DNA from: Streptococcus cristatus
Lineage (GTDB): Bacteria; Bacillota; Bacilli; Lactobacillales; Streptococcaceae
Reading direction: 5' to 3'
DNA: 64,000 bases
Assembly (NCBI RefSeq): GCF_001578775.1
Contig: NZ_KQ969062.1
Location: 737,914-801,913 of the forward strand
Shown: positions 28,882 through 36,391 of the stretch, piece after piece
How positions within the stretch are numbered: position 1 is the stretch's first letter
How the letters are laid out: every line of letters begins with the position of its first letter
Program-made: the position numbers and the translations under genes
The notes under the pieces: generated by a model
The model's database searches: none
What the model saw: the letters and a program-made list of their open reading frames with translations, nothing else
Told to the model about the DNA's origin: nothing

Positions 28882-31782
28882 ATGGGTAAGAATAATAAAG
28901 CAAAAGCAAAGGGGTTTAAGCGCGTTATATCGAAGTTTAAACGATTGGTGACGGAGGATGATAATTATTATGATCCGGATGCAGCCATCTTAAAACCGAT
29001 TAGCCGAAAGCCCCAAGAGCAGAATCAGGTTGTGTTAGGTGTTAATGAAGAATTAAAACCACAGACAGAGCCAATTTCTATTATGGAAGACTTTGAAGAT
29101 TTTCAAGCCAACAATAGCTTGGTAGTAGATGATCTGATAAAAAATGTCAGTCAAAGTTTATCAATGAGCGTTTCGACCTCAATGAGTTTGTCTGCTGAAT
29201 ATTTCGATAGTGACTCTGTTTCAACAAGCGAGAGTTCTCTTCAAGATTCGCTGTGGGAAAATGATTCATTAGAGACTTATTCTTTAGACTCTTCTTCTCA
29301 CATTATCGATCAGTCAGATTCAGAATCTGAGCTGGTTCTTGAGGATGAATCTCTATCCGCTTCTATTAGTGCCAGTGAGAGTCTTTCCGAGTCTGAATAC
29401 TGGAGTGTTTTCGAATCTGAGTCCCTCAGCATATCAGAGTCAGATTCACTCTATGAGAGTGAGTGGTTATCTGCTTCTATTAGCGCCAGTGAGAGTCTTT
29501 CCGAGTCTGAGTACTGGAGTATCTTTGAATCTGAATCTCTCAGCATATCAGAATCAGATTCACTCTATGAGAGTGAATGGTTATCCGCTTCTATTAGTGC
29601 CAGTGAGAGTCTTTCCGAGTCTGAATACTGGAGTATTTTCGAATCTGAGTCCCTCAGCATATCAGAGTCAGATTCACTCTATGAGAGTGAATGGTTGTCC
29701 GCTTCTATTAGTGCCAGTGAGAGTCTTTCCGAGTCTGAATACTGGAGTATTTTCGAATCTGAATCTCTCAGCATATCAGAATCAGATTCACTTTATGAGA
29801 GTGAGTGGTTATCCGCTTCTATCAGTGCAAGCGAGAGTCTTTCCGAGTCGGCTTCTATCCTTCTTAGTGAATTCGTTTCAACTTCGGTAGCGGATAGTCA
29901 GTCAGCCTCTCTGTCAGAATCCATTAGTGCTAGTCTGAGCCTTTCAGAATCTGAGTCTCTCAGTGCCTTAGAAGAGGCTTCTATGAGTCTTTCAGATTCA
30001 GTTTATGAGGAGGAAGCTGATTCACCTTCAGTAAACGAGAATAAGCCAGATACTTTCTTGATTTCTCTTAGTACTAGCCTGAGCCTCTCTACTTCTGAAT
30101 GGTTGGCTCAGTCTGAGTTTACTTCACTTAGCCTTTCGGCATCTGAATCTTTGAGCATCAGTCAGTCTCTATCCTTGAGTGAAGCATTTTCTCAACTTCT
30201 TTTCGAATCTGAATCAGCCAAGGAGAGTCAGCAGCTATCAGAATCACTTAGCTATAGCCAGTCCCTTTCTCTGTCAGAATCTTTGAGTGAATGGACAGTA
30301 ACTTCTCTCAGTCTCAGCGAGTCAGTCTCTTTGAGCGAGTCAATCTCCCTGAGTGAGTCCATTGCCGAGTATACTTGGTTAAGTTCTTCATTGTCGGTTA
30401 GCGCCTCTGTTGCTCAATCCGAATTGGAAAGCCAATTGACATCAATTTCCGAGTCTATTAGTGTCTCAGAATCTCTCAGTCAGAGTGTGAGCATCTTCAC
30501 TTCTTTCAGCTTGAGTGAGTCAATTTCCTTGAGTGAATCCGAAAGTCTCAGTGCGTCAAGCTCCTTCAGTTTGAGTGAGTCCGCTTCTTTGAGTGAATCT
30601 GAAAGCCTTAGTCAGAGTCTCAGCCTTTCAGAATCCTTGAGCCAAAGTGTCAGCGCTTCACACTCTTTGAGCCTCAGTGAGTCAATTTCAGTCAGTCAAT
30701 CTGAACAAGAAAGCCAGAGCCTTAGTGTGTCTGGATCCTTGAGTCAGAGTGCGAGCCTTTCGACTTCCTTTAGTTTGAGCGAATCGCTTTCCGAATATAC
30801 TTGGCTCAGTTCGTCACTCTCAGTTAGCGCTTCTGTTGCCCAATCTGAATTGGAAAGCAAGTTAACATCGCTTTCCGACTCTATTAGTCAGAGTGCTTCA
30901 CTCTCTCTGAGTGTTTCAGAATCTCTCAGTCAGAGTGCAAGCCTTTCAACTGCCTTTAGTTTAAGTGAATCAGTTTCCTTGAGTGAGTCTGAGAGCCTTA
31001 GTCAGAGCCTCAGTGTTTCAGAATCCTTGAGTCAAAGCCTGAGTGTTTCAAGCTCCTTGAGTTTGAGTGAGTCTGAAAGCCTTAGTCAGAGCCTCAGTAT
31101 CTCTGAATCATTAAGTGAAAGTGCGAGCCTTTCAACTTCTTTAAGTTTGAGTCAATCAATTTCAGAGTACAATTGGCTCAGTTCTTCACTCTCAGTTAGT
31201 GCTTCTGTTGCCCAATCTGCATATGAGAGCAAATTAATTTCAGTTTCAGAGTCGGTTAGTAAGAGCACCTCAACCTCTATCAGTCTTTCCGAATCTCTTA
31301 GTCATAGTGTCAGCATCTCAACTTCCTTTAGTTTGAGTGAGTCGATTTCCCTGAGTGAATCAGAGCAAATCAGTCAAAGTATTGTGAGAGTTTCCTTATC
31401 TGAGTTTTATAGTATTTCAGTCTCAGAGTTGCTTTCTTACAGACAGAGTGCTTCAGAGTCTAAGTCAGTATCACATAGTTTACAAGTCTCAGAATCTCTG
31501 TCACTTAGCTTGTCTCGAACAGAGTCAATGCTTCTTGCCTATCAACAAGAATCGCTTGATGGTATGAACCTTGCATCTCAGGAACTTTCAGAGGCAGTTG
31601 CACTATCTCAAGAAAGCTTGTCTGTTCAAGTGTCTACAAGTCCAAACTTGAGCGTGACAGATCAAGAGGCATATCAGATGGTAAGACTAGGTTTACAGCC
31701 AATTTCTCCTGACTTAAAAAATGTCGCTAGTACATTATCTGGATTGGCTTCTATCGCTCAGAATAAGAAAGACCAGCGATAA
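28882..31782 (+). CDS. Serine-rich repeat protein without signal peptide or LPXTG anchor
   Basis: Located right after secA2, where an SRR glycoprotein would be expected. The ATG at 28882 (GGGAGA 12 bases upstream) begins [20 protein letters not shown]: basic, amphipathic, with no hydrophobic core and no KxYKxGKxW motif. An acidic stretch (about 30-85) follows, then serine-rich sequence (about 90-900) dominated by SLSESxSLS patterns. This includes four 114-bp repeats and three modules with [18 protein letters not shown]. The tail ([20 protein letters not shown]...) ends in KKDQR, with no LPXTG and no membrane segment. It is probably glycosylated by the local transferases. Whether and how it is exported is unclear. 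Confidence 0.8.
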   Translation: MGKNNKAKAKGFKRVISKFKRLVTEDDNYYDPDAAILKPISRKPQEQNQVVLGVNEELKPQTEPISIMEDFEDFQANNSLVVDDLIKNVSQSLSMSVSTSMSLSAEYFDSDSVSTSESSLQDSLWENDSLETYSLDSSSHIIDQSDSESELVLEDESLSASISASESLSESEYWSVFESESLSISESDSLYESEWLSASISASESLSESEYWSIFESESLSISESDSLYESEWLSASISASESLSESEYWSIFESESLSISESDSLYESEWLSASISASESLSESEYWSIFESESLSISESDSLYESEWLSASISASESLSESASILLSEFVSTSVADSQSASLSESISASLSLSESESLSALEEASMSLSDSVYEEEADSPSVNENKPDTFLISLSTSLSLSTSEWLAQSEFTSLSLSASESLSISQSLSLSEAFSQLLFESESAKESQQLSESLSYSQSLSLSESLSEWTVTSLSLSESVSLSESISLSESIAEYTWLSSSLSVSASVAQSELESQLTSISESISVSESLSQSVSIFTSFSLSESISLSESESLSASSSFSLSESASLSESESLSQSLSLSESLSQSVSASHSLSLSESISVSQSEQESQSLSVSGSLSQSASLSTSFSLSESLSEYTWLSSSLSVSASVAQSELESKLTSLSDSISQSASLSLSVSESLSQSASLSTAFSLSESVSLSESESLSQSLSVSESLSQSLSVSSSLSLSESESLSQSLSISESLSESASLSTSLSLSQSISEYNWLSSSLSVSASVAQSAYESKLISVSESVSKSTSTSISLSESLSHSVSISTSFSLSESISLSESEQISQSIVRVSLSEFYSISVSELLSYRQSASESKSVSHSLQVSESLSLSLSRTESMLLAYQQESLDGMNLASQELSEAVALSQESLSVQVSTSPNLSVTDQEAYQMVRLGLQPISPDLKNVASTLSGLASIAQNKKDQR
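29353..29850 (+). repeat. Four 114-bp tandem repeats (38 aa) plus a partial fifth
   Basis: Units start at 29353, 29467, 29581, 29695 and 29809 (partial). Each encodes [18 protein letters not shown] followed by [20 protein letters not shown] with one V/I change. Differences between units are almost all synonymous, pointing to recent amplification. The periodic Tyr-Trp and acidic residues distinguish this block from ordinary SRR sequence. Confidence 0.93.
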
Positions 31783-31845
31783 TTTTAAAGATACTAGAGA
31801 ATGCAATAGTATCCATATATATTCACAAAATCAAAAGGAGTCATT

Positions 31846-33021
31846 ATGATTAGAAATACGATGCCCAACAGCAATAAAGGTTTGGGAACGACGGATGTAT
31901 TACCAATTAGTGAACCACGTATAGGAGTACTGACAGGGGAAATCAACTACAAAAAAGTACCAATAGGTGCCTATGATCTTCTGGGACAATTTACTTTAGC
32001 GAGTCAACCGGATTATGTTAGTGATTTGAATATGATTCAATCGATGGGCTTCAATGTTTATAGAATTTCTATCTCTTGGGCACGCATTTTCCCAACTGGA
32101 GAAGAAGCGCAGCCAAGTGAAGAAGGTTTGAAATATTATGAAGCTATCATTGATCAAGTGTTGCAAAAGGACATTGAACCGATTGTAACTTTAAGTCATT
32201 TCGATCTTCCTCTTCATCTGTATGAAAAATACGGTGCGTGGAAGAGCCGCAAGATGATTGAACTTTATGAGCATTATACAGAAGCTGTTTTCAGACATTT
32301 TAAAGACAAGGTAAGATATTGGATTACCTTTAATGAATTTAATATTTTACACCATTTACCATATCTTGGTGGCGGTCTGTCTTTTGAAGATGGAGAAAAT
32401 CGAAACCAACGAATCTGGCAGGCGGCTCACTATCAATTGGTCGCTTCGGCACGTGCTGTTAAGCTTGGAAAATCAATCAATCCAGAATTTCAATTTGGCG
32501 GCATGTTGGTAGTTAGTCGTAACTATAGTCAAAATCTGGATAGTGCGATTGATGCGATGGAAGCAGAAGTTAAGAACCGTGAAAACTATGTCTTTACAGA
32601 TGTACAAGTTCGTGGTTCTTATCCAAACCATTTCTTGCGCCGTTTAGAACGTGAGCAGATTGCTTTAGATATTGAAAATGATGACTTCTTTGACTTACGA
32701 GTCGGAAAGGTTGATTTTGTTAGCTTTAGTTACCATGCATCTAGTAATTCTCAAGAAGTCTTTATCAATAAATATGGCTATAATAATACCAATAAGAATC
32801 CAATCGACCCTGTCGGTCTCCGTCTGGCGATGAACAACCTCTATGACCGCTATCAAAGGCCACTATTTATTGTGGAAGATGATCTAGTATTAGATGAGTC
32901 AGACAGCCGATCAATAGAAGAGCTAAAAACGAATATTCAAGAGATCGTTAAAACAGTAGAATATGATGGCGTTGAGCTTCTTGGCTATACACCTCTTAGC
33001 TGGGTAGATCTCAATTTCTAA
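31846..33021 (+). CDS. Degenerate GH1 (6-phospho-beta-glucosidase-like) protein
   Basis: A 391-aa protein clearly of glycoside hydrolase family 1: MGFNVYRISISWARIFPTG (68-86), VTLSHFDLPLHLYEKYGAW, the acid/base motif TFNEFN (Glu164) and LLGYTPLSWVDL at the end. Active GH1 enzymes are about 460-480 aa. Here the first barrel strand (FLWGxATAxxQxEG) is missing, the nucleophile motif TENG reads VEDD (Glu344), and about 60 C-terminal residues are absent. It has its own AAGGAG site, is not frameshifted and lies between the SRR gene and gtfA, so it may be a repurposed glycan-binding protein. Confidence 0.78.
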   Translation: MIRNTMPNSNKGLGTTDVLPISEPRIGVLTGEINYKKVPIGAYDLLGQFTLASQPDYVSDLNMIQSMGFNVYRISISWARIFPTGEEAQPSEEGLKYYEAIIDQVLQKDIEPIVTLSHFDLPLHLYEKYGAWKSRKMIELYEHYTEAVFRHFKDKVRYWITFNEFNILHHLPYLGGGLSFEDGENRNQRIWQAAHYQLVASARAVKLGKSINPEFQFGGMLVVSRNYSQNLDSAIDAMEAEVKNRENYVFTDVQVRGSYPNHFLRRLEREQIALDIENDDFFDLRVGKVDFVSFSYHASSNSQEVFINKYGYNNTNKNPIDPVGLRLAMNNLYDRYQRPLFIVEDDLVLDESDSRSIEELKTNIQEIVKTVEYDGVELLGYTPLSWVDLNF

Positions 33022-33055
33022 AATAGACGCTTTTACATTTAGTTACCTTTTATGA

Positions 33056-33096
33056 AATACCTGAATGGATTATATGTCATCTATTCAGGTATTTTT
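33056..33096 (+). terminator. Terminator after GH1-like gene
   Basis: AATACCTGAAT (33056-33066) pairs perfectly with ATTCAGGTATT (33083-33093), then T-run. Beyond it, 33097-33194 has nothing recognisable up to the transposon target site. Confidence 0.88.
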
Positions 33097-33194
33097 GTTT
33101 ATAAAAGAATAAGGTTACAAAACTAAGAGAACCATAGAATTAGCAGGTAAATAGAATTTTATTTGCTCCTGTAGTATCCGGATTTTTTTGCTCG

Positions 33195-33202
33195 GAGACT
33201 TA
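33195..33202. repeat. Left copy of 8-bp target-site duplication
   Basis: GAGACTTA directly abuts the left terminal inverted repeat; an identical octamer abuts the right one at 39572-39579. Eight bases is the duplication size known for IS1595-family elements. Confidence 0.93.
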
Positions 33203-33256
33203 TTATATTATCCAATTAGAGAGTGATAACTAACTGATGCCTTAAAACGGCTTTAT

Positions 33257-33317
33257 AACAACAAGAAAACTAACCATTGATAGCTGAAAATGCCAAAAAC
33301 AGCTAGTTTTTGTTGTT
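33257..33317. repeat. Subterminal imperfect inverted repeat of the transposon
   Basis: AACAACAAGAAAACTA (33257-33272) is complementary, with a small bulge, to TAGTTTTTGTTGTT (33304-33317). An inner TAGCTG/CAGCTA (33281-33286, 33300-33305) offers an alternative stem. It lies just inside the left end, before the first passenger gene, and may be a transposase site or a terminator blocking outside transcription. Confidence 0.5.
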
Positions 33318-33387
33318 TTCTCGTTGAGAATTTACTTCAAAATATTTTACGGTGTATGTATATGACCTTTTATGTGGTTTTGTTTTG

Positions 33388-33396
33388 TGATATAAT
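33388..33396 (+). promoter_or_regulatory. Extended -10 promoter of the transposon passenger operon
   Basis: TGATATAAT, 23 bases before the winged-helix start. No good -35 is evident. The 397-base stretch 33022-33418 therefore holds the GH1 terminator, the transposon end, a hairpin and this promoter. Confidence 0.6.
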
Positions 33397-33418
33397 AATT
33401 AAGTTAGGAGGGTTACTT

Positions 33419-33697
33419 ATGGTTGAATTTACTCTTGAACCTTTCGCAAATGATACTTTCCGCCTGCTAAAGTCGCTGAAGGAAAATCAAGTCGAAGTGA
33501 AAGGCGATTATTATATCCCCCTATCTCAACAAGAGATAGCTGACATCAACCACATGTCAAAATTAAAAACAAATAGACTATTGCGTGATTTGATTGAGGG
33601 AGATTATGTTTGCCCTTATCAAAATAAGCGTGGTAAGTATGTAATTACTGAAAAAGGTCAAAAAGTTTTACGCCTAATTCAGAAGAAAAATGCTTGA
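33419..33697 (+). CDS. Winged-helix DNA-binding protein (probable RM regulator)
   Basis: A 92-aa protein starting MVEFTLEPFANDTFRLLKSL with AGGAGG 8 bases upstream. An in-frame ATG at 33290 lies upstream of the promoter -10, so it is rejected. IPLSQQEIADINHMSKLKTNRLLRDLIEGDYV reads as a helix-turn-helix and KRGKYVITEKGQKVLRLI as a wing, similar to small MarR-like regulators. It has no effector domain. As first gene before the RM genes it may act as a control protein. No specific family can be named. Confidence 0.7.
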   Translation: MVEFTLEPFANDTFRLLKSLKENQVEVKGDYYIPLSQQEIADINHMSKLKTNRLLRDLIEGDYVCPYQNKRGKYVITEKGQKVLRLIQKKNA

Positions 33698-33708
33698 CGA
33701 AGGAGAGA

Positions 33709-33834
33709 ATGATGGTACAATCATTAGACAAGACAAGACAAGACAAGACAAGACAAGACAAGACAAGACAAGACAAGACAAGACAAGACAAGACAAGACA
33801 AGACAAGACAAGACAAGACAAGACAAGTAATTAA
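33709..33834 (+). CDS. Leader ORF over the pentanucleotide tract (41 aa at present repeat number)
   Basis: ATGATG with AAGGAGAG directly upstream, 11 bases after the winged-helix gene. It encodes MMVQSL followed by DKTRQ repeated and ends SN-stop at 33834. Its end depends on repeat number: the other two frames stop at 33830 or at 33919. The latter stop is 15 bases before the RM start codon and touches its ribosome site. The peptide itself is unlikely to have a function; its translation may control the next gene. Confidence 0.6.
   Translation: MMVQSLDKTRQDKTRQDKTRQDKTRQDKTRQDKTRQDKTSN
33726..33827 (+). repeat. Simple sequence repeat, 20 perfect copies of AGACA
   Basis: Twenty uninterrupted 5-bp units (33726-33825) plus AG. 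Tracts of this length slip during replication, and five is not a multiple of three, so each gain or loss shifts the reading frame. Any frame through the tract encodes Asp, Lys, Thr, Arg and Gln in rotation, so the tract itself never creates a stop codon. Confidence 0.97.
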
Positions 33835-33934
33835 GGTTATTTCTTTAACCTCTTTTTATGCTACAAAAAGAAAGACAGAATTTACTACTAAGCGTGTAAG
33901 TTCTGTTTTTTGTGTTTAGAGGGAGGGAGCAATC

Positions 33935-36391
33935 ATGGGGAAAATAACAAAAGAAGAAAAATACCTAATCGAACAGTATATAAAATCCTTTGATAAACAA
34001 ATTGTGAAGGTGGATGTAGAACAAGATTCTATAATCTATGATAAAAGTTTATCAATGGATAAAAAAATTAAAATGAAAAATTGTGGTGATGAGGAATGGA
34101 CGAGAGCATTTATTATCACAAAATTAGTAAATGAATTAGGCTATCCAGTCGAAAGAATAAAACTAGAAAAGCGATTCAATCTAGGAAGAGGAGCTAAAGA
34201 GGTTTATGTTGATGTCAGATTATCAGATGCTAACGGAGACGCCTTTTTGTTCTTTGAAATAAAGTCTCCAAGTCAGTATGAAATTGAAATGGAAACTGCG
34301 ATTGAAAATCAGTTGATAAAAGTAGCCAGTCAAGAAATAGCTGAGGGACATAATGTAAAATACTTGGTCTATTCTAGTATCAATTTTACCAATAATTCTG
34401 TCCAAGATATTTCGATATTATTAGATTATAGTAGAAATAATTCCTATGAACTATGGAAAGAAAATCGTGAATATACAGATACTATACCTTCAAATTACGG
34501 TTTAGCAATCAAAAAACCTTATGTTCGAGGAAGTGACAAAGATTTAGAGTTAGATTATAGCGAATCTACTATCAATCAATTAAGTGTTAAGTTGCATGAT
34601 GTCCTTTGGGGTGGTGGAGCAACTTCTGATAATGATATTTTTTCAGCATTGACTAATCTAATTCTAGCTAAAATACATGATGAGGACACCACTTCTGATG
34701 ATGAAGCATATAAATTTCAATCTAACACTTTTATTGATTCAAATGAAGAATTTGAAAGTTTGGAAGATTTATATGATAGAATAAATGGATTGTATATTGA
34801 TGCAGTTAAAGAAAGAATGTCTATTACGAATGAAGCAGACATTCCGCCAGTAGTTCAACGTGGAAAATTTTCTCTTTCAAAACTAAAACACACAGTACAA
34901 ACTTTAGAAAAATATGCTTTTAGAGCTGAAAATGGTGTTATAGCAAACCAAGACTTGTTAGGAAAATTTTTTGAAGGAATTATTCAGAGTGATTATAAAC
35001 AAAGTAAAGGTCAATTTTTTACCCCTCAAAACATTGTAAAGTTTATGTTCTATGCAGTAAAAGCTGATGAACAAGCAATCGAACTCATCAATAATGGGAC
35101 ACCTAGTTTACCATATTTTATAGACCCATCTGCTGGAAGTGGTACATTTATGGTTGAATTTATGAGGTTATTAACATACGAGATTTCAAGAACTACTAAA
35201 TTAAAACGAAATCCTCAAATTACTCAAAAAAGAAATCAATGGTTCCCAAGTTGGGCTGAAAATACATGGGCACAGCAATATGTATATGGCATTGAATTAA
35301 ATCATGATTTAGGAACTGCCGTCAAGGTAAATATGATTTTACATGGAGATGGCTCTGCAAACGTATTTTCCGGAACAGAATTAGGAGATGGGTTATCAAA
35401 ATTCACAAAGTATCTTAAGTTAGATGCAGATGGCAATAAACGTGATAATAACGAACTAGAGAAAAATATACTTAGTGATGTGTACTCTAAACCTGTCAAC
35501 GAACATTTTGACATTATAATGAGTAACCCACCATTCTCCGTAAAATTAGATGGGGATACACAAAAAGAAGTTGCAAGTAATTTTATCTTCTCAAATAAGA
35601 GTTCAGAAAATTTGTTTATTGAAAGATACTATCAGCTATTGAAACCTAATGGGAGGTTAGCTGTTGTATTGCCTGAAAGTATCTTTGATACCGCTCAAAA
35701 CAAATATATACGAGTGTTTCTGTTTAAGTATTTTAAGATAAAAGCTCTTGTATCTTTACCACAAACTACTTTTGCTTATACTCCTACCAAAACGTCAATT
35801 CTCTTTGCACAGAAAAAAACAAATGATGAGATTAAAAATTGGAACAAAAACATCATCAAAGCGTGTTTAGAATATAATCGTTTAAGTCTCATTGTAGGAA
35901 ATCTATATAAAGTATTTTTTGAAGAAAAAGACGAGAAGAAATTAAATATCAAAGAGCTTTCTGGGGAACAACGTTCTTTGGCGGTTGCGGAATTTCTGCA
36001 AGTTGGAATAGGTTTGCAAATTGATTCTAGCGAATCTTGGGAAATCTTATTAGAAAAGTATAAATCTGAATTATTAGATACAGAGGGGAATAGAAAACAA
36101 GGATTGTTAATTCCTGACAAAGATTTGGAAGAATTAACTGAAGGATATAAAGTAAATGTAAACTGGGTTCTTAGATATATAGCCAACAAAACAGAATTAC
36201 AAAACAATGTTTTTATGGCAGAAACTGAGCATATTGGATTCAAAGTTAAAAAACGAAAAGGTAAGGTTATTTTGCAAAAATCCAAAAACGAACTCTACCT
36301 AGAGGATGAAAACGGAGAAATATTAACTGTTGATACAGAAAAAGCAAATATACTTAGCTTAATTAGAGAAATAGAATGGGATAAAATATGA
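33935..36391 (+). CDS. Fused endonuclease-adenine methyltransferase (BcgI/type I-like RM subunit)
   Basis: An 818-aa single-chain R-M protein. The N-terminus is an HsdR_N-like PD-(D/E)XK nuclease: Glu54 in EEWTRAFI, Asp93 in VDVRL, Glu108-x-Lys110 in FEIKSP. The centre is an N6-adenine methylase: SKGQFFTPQNIVKFM (358-372), SAM motif DPSAGSGT (397-404), catalytic NPPF (531-534). A C-terminal region of about 200 residues follows. No helicase/translocase motifs are present, so it is not a classical type I HsdR or HsdM. With the separate specificity subunit it resembles BcgI-type (IIB/IIG) systems. Strong AGGGAGGGAG site; overlaps the next gene by 4 bases. Confidence 0.85.
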   Translation: MGKITKEEKYLIEQYIKSFDKQIVKVDVEQDSIIYDKSLSMDKKIKMKNCGDEEWTRAFIITKLVNELGYPVERIKLEKRFNLGRGAKEVYVDVRLSDANGDAFLFFEIKSPSQYEIEMETAIENQLIKVASQEIAEGHNVKYLVYSSINFTNNSVQDISILLDYSRNNSYELWKENREYTDTIPSNYGLAIKKPYVRGSDKDLELDYSESTINQLSVKLHDVLWGGGATSDNDIFSALTNLILAKIHDEDTTSDDEAYKFQSNTFIDSNEEFESLEDLYDRINGLYIDAVKERMSITNEADIPPVVQRGKFSLSKLKHTVQTLEKYAFRAENGVIANQDLLGKFFEGIIQSDYKQSKGQFFTPQNIVKFMFYAVKADEQAIELINNGTPSLPYFIDPSAGSGTFMVEFMRLLTYEISRTTKLKRNPQITQKRNQWFPSWAENTWAQQYVYGIELNHDLGTAVKVNMILHGDGSANVFSGTELGDGLSKFTKYLKLDADGNKRDNNELEKNILSDVYSKPVNEHFDIIMSNPPFSVKLDGDTQKEVASNFIFSNKSSENLFIERYYQLLKPNGRLAVVLPESIFDTAQNKYIRVFLFKYFKIKALVSLPQTTFAYTPTKTSILFAQKKTNDEIKNWNKNIIKACLEYNRLSLIVGNLYKVFFEEKDEKKLNIKELSGEQRSLAVAEFLQVGIGLQIDSSESWEILLEKYKSELLDTEGNRKQGLLIPDKDLEELTEGYKVNVNWVLRYIANKTELQNNVFMAETEHIGFKVKKRKGKVILQKSKNELYLEDENGEILTVDTEKANILSLIREIEWDKI

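Noticed and set aside
29339..29890. Open 183-codon frame overlapping the serine-rich gene
   Set aside because: It exists only because the 114-bp repeats are a multiple of three and carry no stop in that frame; it lacks a ribosome site and a family.
31846..33021. GH1 gene as an ordinary 6-phospho-beta-glucosidase
   Set aside because: Missing N-terminal strand, altered nucleophile motif, short C-terminus, and no PTS genes nearby.
33290..33418. Longer N-terminus for the winged-helix protein
   Set aside because: The upstream ATG precedes the -10 element at 33391 and lacks a ribosome site; the AGGAGG-served ATG at 33419 is better.
33726..33827. Repeat tract considered as CRISPR or iteron array
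   Set aside because: Five-base units without spacers; no cas or replication genes nearby. It is a simple sequence repeat.
35776..36285. 169-codon minus-strand frame inside the nuclease-methylase gene
   Set aside because: Shadow of a strong coding region, with no ribosome site or recognisable domain.
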